Below, in pieces: positions 50,920 to 59,986 of a stretch of 64,000 nucleotides of DNA. The stretch's first letter is position 1. Each line of letters opens with the position of its first letter. A program made the translations under genes and the position numbers. Source of the stretch: an uncultured Draconibacterium sp. (lineage in GTDB: Bacteria > Bacteroidota > Bacteroidia > Bacteroidales > Prolixibacteraceae); the NCBI RefSeq assembly GCF_963676815.1, contig NZ_OY781365.1, positions 1,274,501-1,338,500 on the forward strand. The letters run 5' to 3'. Below the pieces are notes generated by a model. That model saw only the letters and a program-made list of their open reading frames with translations, ran no database searches and had not been told where the DNA came from.

Positions 50920-52179
50920 TTAATTGAAAATTCCGGAAAAAACGATGCCCAGGCTTATGGTATTTTCCTGATTATATGGTTTGTCGAACTTTCGCATTCC
51001 ATACTCGGCTTTTACAGCCACCTGCGGAATAGGGTAATAATTGACCCCGGCCGTGTAGACACTGCGTTTGTATCGGGCGTCGGCCAACATACCAGAAACC
51101 GTTTTGTGCATCGAATTGTAATGGTTATAGTGTGCAAACAGGTACAGTTTATCTTCCTGCTGTGGGAAAAAAGAAAATATGTTGTAGCCGGCTTCAAGAA
51201 ATACCGACATAGCATTTTTGGCTACATCGGTATGTGGTGATGGTGCGGCTGAGGGTAAATTTTTATTGATCCTGGAAATTTCTGCCGATTCCGACAGGTT
51301 GCCGTAAACCAGGCTGCCACGGCCTATAAAATTAGAAGAGATGTATTCGCCATCAACAGCTCCAACCCAAACCCGCCCGTTCAGGCCTTCGTAACGATCT
51401 TCTTTCAAACTGTTTCCGGTACTATTTCCGACATAAGTGCTAACACCCAAACGCAAACCTTTAACCGAATAATTATCGATACGGACAACGCCTGCCATAT
51501 TTGTGGCCAGTTTATATTCGTAAGGCGAAACACTTCCACCGTTTACCCAATTAGCCGAACCAAATGCATCAACATCCAGGGCATTCACCAATTGTACTTC
51601 GTATTGCCAGTTACGCAGGCGGCCATGAACACTAATTCCGTTCTCGTGCCACGTTTGAGGCAAAATTGTATGTTCTCCCTCAGGACGCAAAACAGTAAAA
51701 TACTCTACCGGTAAATGTTTTAAATTGGTTAGTCCAACCGGCACAATCAAATGCCCTGCCCGAATATTAAACTGCGAGCTGATGCTTTTTTCAATCCAAA
51801 ACTGCTCAATTACGACTTCCCCACCTTTTTCAACCTCGGTTTCGTACTCTCCAAATTCTTCTGCTTCAATCTCCATTTCGGCACCAACACCGGCATGTTC
51901 AATTTCAATTTCGCTCGAAATTTTCCATCCATTGCCAAAATCATAGGAAAGAAAGAATACCAGATGCGGAATATCCGTTTGACCACGACTAACCTTATCT
52001 GAGAAGTTTTCAGGATATGTAAAACGATTAAAATCGGCGCTGTAATCGAAATGTTGGTATACAACTTCACCATATCCACCAACCGAAAGACGCGAAGATT
52101 TTTGCTTATTTTCTTGCGAAGAAGCATTTTGCGCAATTAACACCACAAAAAGCCCCAATAACAGAGTAACTAATTTCAT
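50920..52179 (-). CDS. Porin (OprO/OprP-like outer-membrane barrel)
   Basis: Start at ATG 52179 (MKLVTLLLGLF); the in-frame TTG at 52200 overlaps the -7 box and is rejected. 419 residues, signal peptide about 1-22 (NASSQ), then a trimeric-porin-like barrel: VGGYGEVVYQHFDY, HLVFFLSYDFGNGWKISSEIEIEHAG, FNIRAGHLIVPVGLTNLKHLP and ending SLGIVFSGIFN. A conspicuous acidic stretch (EMEIEAEEFGEYETEVEKGGE, about 108-128) may bind cations. Heads the imelysin operon, consistent with uptake of a metal or metal complex. Confidence 0.85.
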   Translation of the reverse strand: MKLVTLLLGLFVVLIAQNASSQENKQKSSRLSVGGYGEVVYQHFDYSADFNRFTYPENFSDKVSRGQTDIPHLVFFLSYDFGNGWKISSEIEIEHAGVGAEMEIEAEEFGEYETEVEKGGEVVIEQFWIEKSISSQFNIRAGHLIVPVGLTNLKHLPVEYFTVLRPEGEHTILPQTWHENGISVHGRLRNWQYEVQLVNALDVDAFGSANWVNGGSVSPYEYKLATNMAGVVRIDNYSVKGLRLGVSTYVGNSTGNSLKEDRYEGLNGRVWVGAVDGEYISSNFIGRGSLVYGNLSESAEISRINKNLPSAAPSPHTDVAKNAMSVFLEAGYNIFSFFPQQEDKLYLFAHYNHYNSMHKTVSGMLADARYKRSVYTAGVNYYPIPQVAVKAEYGMRKFDKPYNQENTISLGIVFSGIFN

Positions 52180-52197
52180 AGATAATAGAATTTGAGG

Positions 52198-52228
52198 CAA
52201 AAGTAGGCCGTCACTCTGTACAGGTCAA
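52198..52228 (-). promoter_or_regulatory. Bacteroidota promoter for the porin-imelysin operon
   Basis: On the minus strand TACTTTTG (52205-52198) is an exact -7 box and TTG (52228-52226) lies 20 bp upstream. The start codon is 19 bp downstream of the box. Confidence 0.65.
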
Positions 52229-52312
52229 TCCCATTTTCTTGGGATTTATTTTATGAAAAACAAGCTAAAAAGCTACATAAAAGTCAATTCGGAAGTTGTT
52301 AAAAAAATAAAA

Positions 52313-52359
52313 ACGGAGCTGTTTACATCTCTTTTACAGCAGATTATAAACAACTCCGT
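52313..52359 (-). terminator. Hairpin terminator of the S9 peptidase gene
   Basis: ACGGAG-c-TGTTTA and TAAACA-a-CTCCGT pair with one mismatch around a 21-nt loop. On the minus strand it is followed by TTTTTATTTTTTT. It lies 95 bp after the S9 peptidase stop at 52454. Confidence 0.75.
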
Positions 52360-52453
52360 CTCTATCCCAAAAAAATACCAGCTACTCCTAAAAATAGGGA
52401 TATAACCTTATATAAATAGTTTTCTTGAAAATCCCTTAACTAAGAAGTAGTAT

Positions 52454-54835
52454 CTATTTCAGGTTCTCTTCAAACAGTTTAAAGATACGTTTGTATTCGT
52501 CGGTCCAGCTGCTGGGCTCAACAAAACCATGCGCTTCTACCGGATAAACCGCCAGTTCCCAATTTTCTTTACCTAATTCGATAAGTCGCTGCGTTAGGCG
52601 TACAATGTCCTGAAACTGTACATTGTCATCTACCATTCCGTGACACATCAGCAGGTTGCCTTGTAATCCTTCGGCAAAGTTTATGGGTGAACTTTTTGCG
52701 TAAGCAATGCTGTCCTGCACCGGTGTATTCAGAATATTGGACGTGTAACCGTGGTTATAGTGTGCCCAGTCGGTTACCGAACGCAAAGCTGCCCCTGCGG
52801 CAAATGTCTCCGGTTCGTTAAACATCGCCATCAACGTGATAAAACCACCATATGAGCCGCCATAAAGTCCAATTCGCTCAGGAGAAACATCATATTTTTC
52901 GGCGAGCATTTTGGCGCCATCAACCTGGTCCGACAGATCGAGGCCACCCATCCAGCGGTAAATTCCGGTACGCCAGTCGCGGCCATAACCTGCACTTCCA
53001 CGGTAATCCATGTCCAGCACCGTATAACCATTGTCGACTAAAATATTGTGAAACTGGTATTCGCGGAAATAGCTGCTCCACCACTTGTGTGCATTTTGCA
53101 GGTAACCGGCGCCGTGTACAAAAATCACTGCAGGTCCGTTTGGCTCCGGCGACTCAGGACGATACAAACGGGCATGCACTTCTGCTCCGTCGGCAGCATT
53201 AAAAGTAATGAACTCCGGAACGCGCCAGTTGTATTTATTAAAAGCGTCGGTAGTTGAATGCGTCAACTGTTCGGCTTCTGCACCGGCTTCGTTCTCCTGC
53301 AGATAAAGTTCCCATGGTTTGTTGGCCTCCGAATGTCGAATGGCCAAATATTTCTCATCGGGAGAAAGTGTTACTTCGTTTCCACCTTCCAGCGACGTGA
53401 TCTGCGTGAGCTTACCACCCCAAACCGGCATCTTGTAATAGTGAGTCACGCCGGGATGAACTTTGTTGGCGATGAAGTAAAAACTCTTTTTATCGTTAGA
53501 AATGGAAGCTTCCGAAACTTCAAACTCGCCTGAGGTGAGCATCGTTTTCTTTTTTGTCTTGCAATTTACAGCATACAAATGCGAGTAGCCTGTCTCTTCG
53601 GAATGGAACCAAACCGACTCGCCATCCGGCATCCACCCGATACTTCCGGTTGACATGCTCCAACCGCCAATTCCGGGTCCGCCTATCCATGCTTCGTCGC
53701 GCTGACGATCGAGGACTTCCAGATTGCCGCTTGCAGGATCGAGCAGTAAAACCCAGCGGTCTTTGTTGTCATGCGACAACGCTACCACCACCGCCATATC
53801 TTCCGTTTCATTCCACACAGGCCCCATCAGGTTTACTTCCCTGTCTTCTACTTCTTCGCCTTCTTTTGGCATACGTTCCGGGTAATCGCTCAGGTAGTCG
53901 GGCAAGTCTTTCAGTCCGGGAATTTGCGATTTATCGATGGTTACCAGTTTGTTGTTCTTCACATCAAAAATGCCCATTTCAACCGATGCCTGCGGACTTC
54001 CCACTTTTGCACGGGCATCCCGTTCTTCGGTGTAGCCCGATTCGGTAACATGGTGTGTTACCGAAGTAGCTTTTGCATTGTCTGCCCGTTCGTACAGACT
54101 GTAAATAATGTAGTCGCCGGTTGGGCTCAACGAAACATCCATCACACGCTTTTTACCGGTGTAAATTTTCAGAGGCTCGGCTGTCTTCTCTGCTTCCTGT
54201 TGGTTTTCGCGTGCTTTGCTTTTAGCTTCGCGTTCCTGCAGAACCACAAACAATTCCTTCTGCTGTTGTTCCAGCCATTTGGCTTGCTCCGACGAAGGCT
54301 GATCCTTTTTCTCGTTCCCCGACACAAAGTTGGTCAGCTGCGTAATCAATCCTGTTTCCGGATCGATGGTGAACAGGTTATTGTCTTTTGTGAAAGCTAT
54401 TTTCGAATCGCCTAAAACAAACTCGGGCGATGATGCGCGCTCCAGCCAGGCTGTTAGCTGCTTCTCTTTTCCGCTTTTAATATCCAACAGAAAGAGATTT
54501 CCGTTGCGGGTATATACTTTTTTTGATTTGTCACTGTTGTAATCGCCACGGCGGCCGGGCAATGTCTTTTTTTCCTCCAGGCTCACCTTTGCAATTTCTT
54601 CAGTCGACAGATCGTAAGCGTACAACGATTCCAACGTGTCTTGCTCCGGGTTCCACTGAAAGTAGATTTTTGCGCCGTCTTCGCTCCAGTTGATATCGCT
54701 TGGCGAAGTACCGATCCATTGAGCCGGATCCTGCATAATTGTTTCGATGGAAAGCGGACTTTTATTGAGTTGGCTAACCTGGCTAAATGCTGTAAAAGAG
54801 AATAAAATTAACAGTGACAGAATAAAATGTCTCAT
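52454..54835 (-). CDS. S9-family peptidase (prolyl oligopeptidase/DPP IV-like), exported
   Basis: 793 residues, signal peptide about 1-18 (AFSQ). N-terminal beta propeller (about 30-560) with WD-like repeats (KLYLF-type strands, IYFQWNPEQDTLESLYAYD). The C-terminal alpha/beta hydrolase domain has the complete triad S661 (GGSYGGF), D736 (HGMVDDNV) and H769 (EAHGF). Closest in layout to dipeptidyl-peptidase IV/acylaminoacyl peptidases; substrate unassigned. Its upstream region is divergent from aspartate kinase. Confidence 0.93.
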   Translation of the reverse strand: MRHFILSLLILFSFTAFSQVSQLNKSPLSIETIMQDPAQWIGTSPSDINWSEDGAKIYFQWNPEQDTLESLYAYDLSTEEIAKVSLEEKKTLPGRRGDYNSDKSKKVYTRNGNLFLLDIKSGKEKQLTAWLERASSPEFVLGDSKIAFTKDNNLFTIDPETGLITQLTNFVSGNEKKDQPSSEQAKWLEQQQKELFVVLQEREAKSKARENQQEAEKTAEPLKIYTGKKRVMDVSLSPTGDYIIYSLYERADNAKATSVTHHVTESGYTEERDARAKVGSPQASVEMGIFDVKNNKLVTIDKSQIPGLKDLPDYLSDYPERMPKEGEEVEDREVNLMGPVWNETEDMAVVVALSHDNKDRWVLLLDPASGNLEVLDRQRDEAWIGGPGIGGWSMSTGSIGWMPDGESVWFHSEETGYSHLYAVNCKTKKKTMLTSGEFEVSEASISNDKKSFYFIANKVHPGVTHYYKMPVWGGKLTQITSLEGGNEVTLSPDEKYLAIRHSEANKPWELYLQENEAGAEAEQLTHSTTDAFNKYNWRVPEFITFNAADGAEVHARLYRPESPEPNGPAVIFVHGAGYLQNAHKWWSSYFREYQFHNILVDNGYTVLDMDYRGSAGYGRDWRTGIYRWMGGLDLSDQVDGAKMLAEKYDVSPERIGLYGGSYGGFITLMAMFNEPETFAAGAALRSVTDWAHYNHGYTSNILNTPVQDSIAYAKSSPINFAEGLQGNLLMCHGMVDDNVQFQDIVRLTQRLIELGKENWELAVYPVEAHGFVEPSSWTDEYKRIFKLFEENLK

Positions 54836-54999
54836 GATGTGCAGTTTCTTTTTAGTAATTTTTTCGAAGGCATCTAAATTAATATTTTTGATAAAATGAT
54901 TTCACTAACACAGATTAGTATTTTGTTATTTCAAAAAATATAGTTTTGTAGGGTTAAACAGCTCGAAGCGCATTGCCCAAAAGCTTAAAGTCAATTTTT

Positions 55000-56250
55000 A
55001 TGAAGGTTTTTAAATTTGGAGGAGCGTCGGTAAAAGATGCGGCCGCGGTAAAAAATGTATTTGAAATTATTAAAAGCGAAAGCGGAAACTTGTCGGTGGT
55101 TATTTCGGCCATGGGAAAAAGTACCGATTTGCTGGAAACATTGATAAAAGCATACTTTAACAGCGACGAAAAAAGGTGGGACATCTTTACTAACTTTAAG
55201 AATTACCACATTGAAATTATTGGTGATTTGTTTGGCGAAAAAGGGATACCACAGGGCGTTTACGAATTATTTGGCGAGTTGGAACACAAACTGAATTCGC
55301 GCCCGTCGTTCGATTTTAATTTTGAATACGACCAGATCATTTGTTTTGGCGAGCTTATTTCTACCCGCATTGTTAGCGATTACATTACCGCCACCGGGCA
55401 TAAAAATACATGGATCGATATCCGCACCTGCCTGAAAACCGATAACACTTTCCGTGATGCCCGCGTTGACTGGGAATGGACCGGCGAACTGATTCGCAAC
55501 GAATTCACTTTCTCCGACACAGCCTTGTACATCACACAGGGATTTATCGGATCTACAACCACCAACCTCACTACCACACTGGGCCGCGAGGGATCGGATT
55601 TTACTGCTGCAATTATTGGAAGTTCGCTCCAGGTTGAAAACGTATCGATTTGGAAAGATGTTCCGGGTGTTTTAAGTGCCGATCCGAAAAAGATGAGCGA
55701 CACGGTGATGATCAATGAGCTGTCGTATAAAGAGGCGGTGGAGATGACACACTCGGGAGCGAAAGTAATCCACCCCAAAACCATGCAGCCGTTGCACAAT
55801 CAAGGAATTCCGTTGCTGGTAAAATCGTTTGTGGAGCCAAAAAATCCGGGCACTGTAATTCATAAGATCAATCATAAAATTGAGTTGCCACCGATTTTTA
55901 TCCTGAAAGAAAACCAGGTGCTTATCACGCTTTCGGCATTAGATTTCTCAATCATTTCAATAAGCGACATTGAACGCGTTGTAAAATTCCTGATGGAAAA
56001 ACTGATAAAGGTAACCTTGATGCAACAGTCGGCTATCGACCTAAACATTGTTGCCGATGCATCAGACGAAAACCTGGAGGAGATTTTCAGCGAACTTTCA
56101 ACGCATTACAACATCAGGTACAATACCGATCTTACGCTGGTAACAATCCGCCACTACACCGAAGATGTACTTGACTGGATGGTGAAAGAAAAAGACATTT
56201 ACCTGGAGCAACACAGTCGTTTAACGGCCCGGATGCTGATTAAAGAATAA
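55000..56250 (+). CDS. lysC: Aspartate kinase (monofunctional)
   Basis: First step of the aspartate-derived amino-acid pathway. The ATG at 55000 opens directly into MKVFKFGGASVKDAA; the in-frame TTG at 54973 is rejected. 416 residues. ATP/aspartate site: KFGGASV, SAMGKSTDLLE, and LGREGSDFTAAIIG; the regulatory ACT domains occupy about 305-416. A TAnnTTTG box (TAGTTTTG) lies at 54941-54948. A typical Bacteroidota stand-alone kinase; the lysC name is by family, not by experiment. Confidence 0.9.
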   Translation: MKVFKFGGASVKDAAAVKNVFEIIKSESGNLSVVISAMGKSTDLLETLIKAYFNSDEKRWDIFTNFKNYHIEIIGDLFGEKGIPQGVYELFGELEHKLNSRPSFDFNFEYDQIICFGELISTRIVSDYITATGHKNTWIDIRTCLKTDNTFRDARVDWEWTGELIRNEFTFSDTALYITQGFIGSTTTNLTTTLGREGSDFTAAIIGSSLQVENVSIWKDVPGVLSADPKKMSDTVMINELSYKEAVEMTHSGAKVIHPKTMQPLHNQGIPLLVKSFVEPKNPGTVIHKINHKIELPPIFILKENQVLITLSALDFSIISISDIERVVKFLMEKLIKVTLMQQSAIDLNIVADASDENLEEIFSELSTHYNIRYNTDLTLVTIRHYTEDVLDWMVKEKDIYLEQHSRLTARMLIKE

Positions 56251-56415
56251 TCATTTAATGGCAGCCGTTAAGGTTGATACTTGTTTTAAATCATAATTTC
56301 CATAAAGCTTCAGAATAAGCTAATGCCAGCTAAATATTATTAATTTTACAGGAATCAATTTTTCTTGTAATTTTAATAAGCGATTTATTACCAATTAAAA
56401 AAATAGCTAACTAAG

Positions 56416-57726
56416 ATGAAGCAAAAAAAGACATTACCATATATAATTGGGATTGCAGTTGTAATTATTATTGTGCTTGTTGTGGGCAAAAAGCAAGGAT
56501 GGCTTGGCAGCGATATTAGTGTGAAAATTGCGACCGAAACCGTTGAAAGTAAAACCATAACCGAGTTTATAACAGCCAATGGAAAAATTCAGCCGGAGAC
56601 CGAAGTTAAGATCAGTCCGGATGTTGCCGGGGAGATTGTTGAACTGCATGTTGAAGATGGCGATGCTGTTGAACAGGGGAAATTGCTTTGTGTAATAAAA
56701 CCTGAAATGTATGTTTCGGCGGTAAACCGCTCAGAAGCGGCATTAAACTCATCGAAAGCAAGACTGGCACAGGCCGAAGCACAACAAATTGAAAGTGAAC
56801 TCTCTTACAAACGTTCCAAACAATTGTATGATAAAGGTACAATTCCGGTATCAGAATTCGAATCGGCCGAGGCAGCATATAAAGTTACGCAGGCCGAAGT
56901 TCGTGCGGCCCAATATTCGGTATTAAGTGCTCAGGCTTCGCTTGATGAAGCAGAGGAACAACTGATAAAAACAAAAATTTATGCACCTATTACAGGAACC
57001 ATTTCGGCATTGAATGTGGAAAAAGGCGAACGCGTGGTAGGAACCAGTATGATGGTGGGAACGGAAATGATGACCGTGGCCGATCTGAATAAAATGGAAG
57101 TGCAGGTTGAAGTAAACGAAAACGATATTGTAAAAGTGATGAAAGGCGACACAGCGCTGGTAGAAGTTGACGCTTACCTGAACCGTAAATTTAAAGGTAT
57201 TGTTACCGAAATTGCCAACTCGGCAAGTGTTACCGGAACCAGTTCCGACCAGGTAACCAACTTCGATGTGAAAGTGCTTTTGCTTAAAGATTCATACGAA
57301 GATTTGATCGATCCTGAAAACGGCAACCTCTACCCTTTCCGTCCAGGGATGTCGGCTACAGTTGATATTCTGACTGAAACCCGCGAGAATGTAATTTCGG
57401 TACCGATTTCGGCAGTTACCACACGAATAAAAAAAGAGGACGGTGGCACCGAAGAGGTTGACACTAATGCAGAAAATACGGACGATGAAAACACTGCCCA
57501 ACGCGATGAAAAACAAGAAGTAGTTTTTCTTTATGCCGATGGTCGTGTAATGAAAACCGATGTGGAAACCGGTATTCAGGATAACAACAGCATTGAAATT
57601 TTGAAAGGTGTTAAAGAGGGCGACGAAGTAGTTACTGCGCCTTACACAATTATTAACCGCACGCTGAAAGACAGTATGCTTGTTAAAAAAGTTAACGAGG
57701 ATGAACTGTTTACTTCTGAAGACTAA
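56416..57726 (+). CDS. Orphan RND/MacA-type efflux adaptor
   Basis: 436 residues, N-terminal membrane anchor (about 7-26, no lipobox). Lipoyl-like half motif (ISPDVAGEIVELHVEDGDAVEQGKLLC), helical hairpin (about 105-175), second half (IYAPITGTISALNVEKGERV), barrel and membrane-proximal domains, with an acidic low-complexity insertion (EEVDTNAENTDDENTAQ, about 352-370). Normally followed by MacB-like ABC permease genes; here the downstream gene is convergent, so the cognate pump is encoded elsewhere. Second orphan adaptor in the window, with different architecture from the first. Confidence 0.85.
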   Translation: MKQKKTLPYIIGIAVVIIIVLVVGKKQGWLGSDISVKIATETVESKTITEFITANGKIQPETEVKISPDVAGEIVELHVEDGDAVEQGKLLCVIKPEMYVSAVNRSEAALNSSKARLAQAEAQQIESELSYKRSKQLYDKGTIPVSEFESAEAAYKVTQAEVRAAQYSVLSAQASLDEAEEQLIKTKIYAPITGTISALNVEKGERVVGTSMMVGTEMMTVADLNKMEVQVEVNENDIVKVMKGDTALVEVDAYLNRKFKGIVTEIANSASVTGTSSDQVTNFDVKVLLLKDSYEDLIDPENGNLYPFRPGMSATVDILTETRENVISVPISAVTTRIKKEDGGTEEVDTNAENTDDENTAQRDEKQEVVFLYADGRVMKTDVETGIQDNNSIEILKGVKEGDEVVTAPYTIINRTLKDSMLVKKVNEDELFTSED

Positions 57727-57746
57727 AACAATTTTAGATCAATAAA

Positions 57747-57782
57747 AAAACAGGGTTGCGAATCAAATCACAACCCTGTTTT
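57747..57782. terminator. Bidirectional terminator
   Basis: AAAACAGGGTTG (57747-57758) and CAACCCTGTTTT (57771-57782) pair perfectly with a 12-nt loop, A-run on one side and T-run on the other. It ends the adaptor gene and the convergent CarboxypepD_reg gene. Confidence 0.9.
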
Positions 57783-57802
57783 CATTTTATAATTCTTTAA
57801 TC

Positions 57803-58924
57803 TTACTCTCCCGGGAAATAATCACGCGAATCAACAACCGTTAAATTATTAGTGTGCGCACGATTCATTTCCAACACCGATTGTTCTGCGAATTTTTTGC
57901 CTTTATAAGTGTATGATTTATCCATAGCTACACGCTTTAGCAACAAATTTTTGTAATCCACTTCAAAAGTATAAAGTACATCGGTATAAAAATCCGTATT
58001 GTTCTGCCCAATTGCCAGCGCTCTGCCCTGGCGGTTGTTTTTGGGGGCTACGGCTTCTCCTTCAATTTTCAGAATCGAGTAATCTTCTTTATTAATGGTG
58101 ATTTTTCCTTTGAAAGTTCCTGCATAATAATCGCCGGTAGTTGCCAACGATGGAACTATGGTATTAAAAGAGATAACCCAGTATTCTTGTCCGTCAATTA
58201 CCGGCTGGCTTTCCAGTACCAGTTTATAATCGCCCAACAGGGCCGGACTTAAAATCCCCGATGCCGAGCGCACCCAGTCGAATCCCAGCAGCTCGTCAAG
58301 GTTAATTTGTGCACTCGAAAAACGGTAGTCATCATCGCTCTGCTCCTTTTTTACCGAATAATTTCGAGCCGTAAAAGCATCTGCTTTCGACGGAGCTGAA
58401 TAACCTGTTTCATCATACAATAAAACTGTGGCTATTTTTGGCGCCTTTACTTGTCCGTCAACAGCTATTTCACTCGAATAAGCAAAGTGCATATTAAACG
58501 GCCCCGAGCCATAGTTGTATTTAATATTATCCGATGCCAAGCGCAAAATACGAATCAGAACTTTATTTTGTGCAGCTACATCTACCTCATCAACACCATA
58601 CGATTGCGACTGCAATTTTACCACAGCAAATTCTTTCGAAAAAAGATCTTTTACCGGAAATTGTTTATTGGAGAATCCCACTGCCGAAAAATAAATAGTT
58701 TTATCCACCATCTCTTCCGGAATCTTTAATTCAAAATTTCCTTCGCTGTCGCTGGCAGTACCGTAGAATGTTCCTTCCAAACCAATATTAGTATATGAAA
58801 CCGGACGATTGGTGTTGGCATCAACAACCTTACCTTTTATGGTGTGTGCCACCTTTGAACCATTCTGTCCCAGTGTTGTAAGGGCAATACAAATTGTAAA
58901 AATGAATATAATTGTTTTCTTCAT
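57803..58924 (-). CDS. Secreted protein with CarboxypepD_reg-like domain, type 1
   Basis: Start at ATG 58924 (MKKTIIFIF), giving a signal peptide ending LGQ; an upstream in-frame ATG at 58966 adds an implausible hydrophobic segment. 373 residues. N-terminal CarboxypepD_reg-like/Ig-type domain (about 25-105: IKGKVVDANTNRPVSYTNIGLEG, DSEGNFELKIP). The remaining 270 residues are a beta-rich region (LLYDETGYSAPSKADAFTARN, GDYYAGTFKGKITINKEDYSILKIEG) resembling the body of many Bacteroidota outer-membrane-associated proteins. No TonB barrel follows. Function unknown. Confidence 0.78.
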   Translation of the reverse strand: MKKTIIFIFTICIALTTLGQNGSKVAHTIKGKVVDANTNRPVSYTNIGLEGTFYGTASDSEGNFELKIPEEMVDKTIYFSAVGFSNKQFPVKDLFSKEFAVVKLQSQSYGVDEVDVAAQNKVLIRILRLASDNIKYNYGSGPFNMHFAYSSEIAVDGQVKAPKIATVLLYDETGYSAPSKADAFTARNYSVKKEQSDDDYRFSSAQINLDELLGFDWVRSASGILSPALLGDYKLVLESQPVIDGQEYWVISFNTIVPSLATTGDYYAGTFKGKITINKEDYSILKIEGEAVAPKNNRQGRALAIGQNNTDFYTDVLYTFEVDYKNLLLKRVAMDKSYTYKGKKFAEQSVLEMNRAHTNNLTVVDSRDYFPGE

Positions 58925-58983
58925 GACCATCAATTTTAAAAAATAAAAGTAAGAAATAAATACCATTCCTACCTAGTTAAACG

Positions 58984-59015
58984 TTGTAATACCCAATTAT
59001 TATTGTGTATCTTTG
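58984..59015 (+). promoter_or_regulatory. Bacteroidota promoter for the coiled-coil lipoprotein
   Basis: TATCTTTG at 59008-59015 with TTG at 58984-58986, 21 bp apart. The start codon is 23 bp downstream. It also rules out the longer reading frame beginning at 59005. Confidence 0.65.
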
Positions 59016-59037
59016 TTTTGAACATAAAAAGATAGTT

Positions 59038-59694
59038 ATGAGTAGAAAATATATTATTCTCGTTATCAGTGTTGTTTTAATTGGGCTAACGTCGTGTGTC
59101 TCGAAAAAGAAGTACCTTGAGATGGAGGCAGGCCGATTAAAAGCCGAAGAACTCTCGCGAAAACTCGATGCTGAAAACAATGCAAAAGCCGAGCGAATAA
59201 AAGCTTTAATTGCCGATTTTGAAGCCATGAAAAACGAGTTGATGGAAAGCAATGCCATGAAAGAGCAGGACATTGCCAACCTGAAAAAAGAAATGGCCGT
59301 GCTGAGTGAAGAGTTAAACAGCAAACAGGAATCGTTGCAGGAAACCAGCTTTAACCTTGATTTTGAAAAACAACGTTTAACCAATGCGCTAGAAAGTAAG
59401 GAAGCGTCAATAGAATCATTACAAAACCAGGTAAACGAGCTCGAAAGTGAAGTTTCGGACAAAAACTCGGTAATCGACCAAAAGAATTTTGATATTAACA
59501 AGTTAAACGAACAGGCTAAAGTTCTTGAAGGAAAAATAAAAGCTGGAGAAAAAGACCTCAGTTCGTTGCAAAATCAGCTCGAAGATGTACGCTCACAAAC
59601 GCAACAATTACAAAGTCAGTTAAAAGAAAAAGACGAGCAAATTACCAAACTTACCAACCAGGTTAAGCTGCTTAAAAGCGAGATAGGTAATTAG
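59038..59694 (+). CDS. Coiled-coil lipoprotein
   Basis: Start at ATG 59038 (MSRKYIILV), which gives lipid-attachment Cys 20 (LTSC). 218 residues. The mature part is almost entirely heptad-repeat coiled coil (about 25-215) rich in Lys, Glu, Gln and Leu: SKKKYLEMEAGRLKAEEL, LESEVSDKNSVIDQKN, EDVRSQTQQLQSQLK. No catalytic or binding domain. Such lipoproteins often stiffen the cell envelope or organise complexes; the lack of an OmpA-like C terminus argues against peptidoglycan binding by a known fold. Confidence 0.82.
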   Translation: MSRKYIILVISVVLIGLTSCVSKKKYLEMEAGRLKAEELSRKLDAENNAKAERIKALIADFEAMKNELMESNAMKEQDIANLKKEMAVLSEELNSKQESLQETSFNLDFEKQRLTNALESKEASIESLQNQVNELESEVSDKNSVIDQKNFDINKLNEQAKVLEGKIKAGEKDLSSLQNQLEDVRSQTQQLQSQLKEKDEQITKLTNQVKLLKSEIGN

Positions 59695-59853
59695 TGCTTT
59701 TATCAAACTGCTGTGCAACACGTGCAAATAATCGAACTATCATTTAACAAAACAAACACTTGCTTGTTATGATGATTTAGAATAGTAAACCCGAATTCAT
59801 AACCGGGATTATTATTTGATTGCAAAACATAATGAAAGTTTACCCTTTCATTT

Positions 59854-59881
59854 AGAAAGCCTGGCCTGTGCCAGGCTTTCT
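59854..59881 (+). terminator. Strong hairpin terminator
   Basis: AGAAAGCCTGGC/GCCAGGCTTTCT with CTGT tetraloop, followed by TTTTTC. It is 160 bp beyond the coiled-coil lipoprotein stop; the region 59695-59853 has a small hairpin (CCCG...CGGG, around 59798-59815) and could also encode a short RNA, but no promoter box is evident. Confidence 0.85.
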
Positions 59882-59911
59882 TTTTCAATACTTATCTTAA
59901 AAAAAGGGAAC

Positions 59912-59942
59912 AAAAAGGTATTCGCACTACAAATACCTTTTT
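59912..59942 (-). terminator. Terminator of the peroxiredoxin gene
   Basis: AAAAAGGTATT/AATACCTTTTT with a 9-nt loop, just past the peroxiredoxin stop at 59987 on the minus strand. Confidence 0.85.
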
Positions 59943-59986
59943 TGCGCTTGGAAATTCAACATCGGTTTCTATGAAAAATTGCTTCC

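Noticed and set aside
59005..59037. Earlier start for the coiled-coil lipoprotein
   Set aside because: Lies within the -7 box TATCTTTG and removes the standard lipoprotein signal.
59703..59888. Minus-strand 61-codon open reading frame
   Set aside because: Begins inside the terminator hairpin at 59854-59881 and has no promoter or family.
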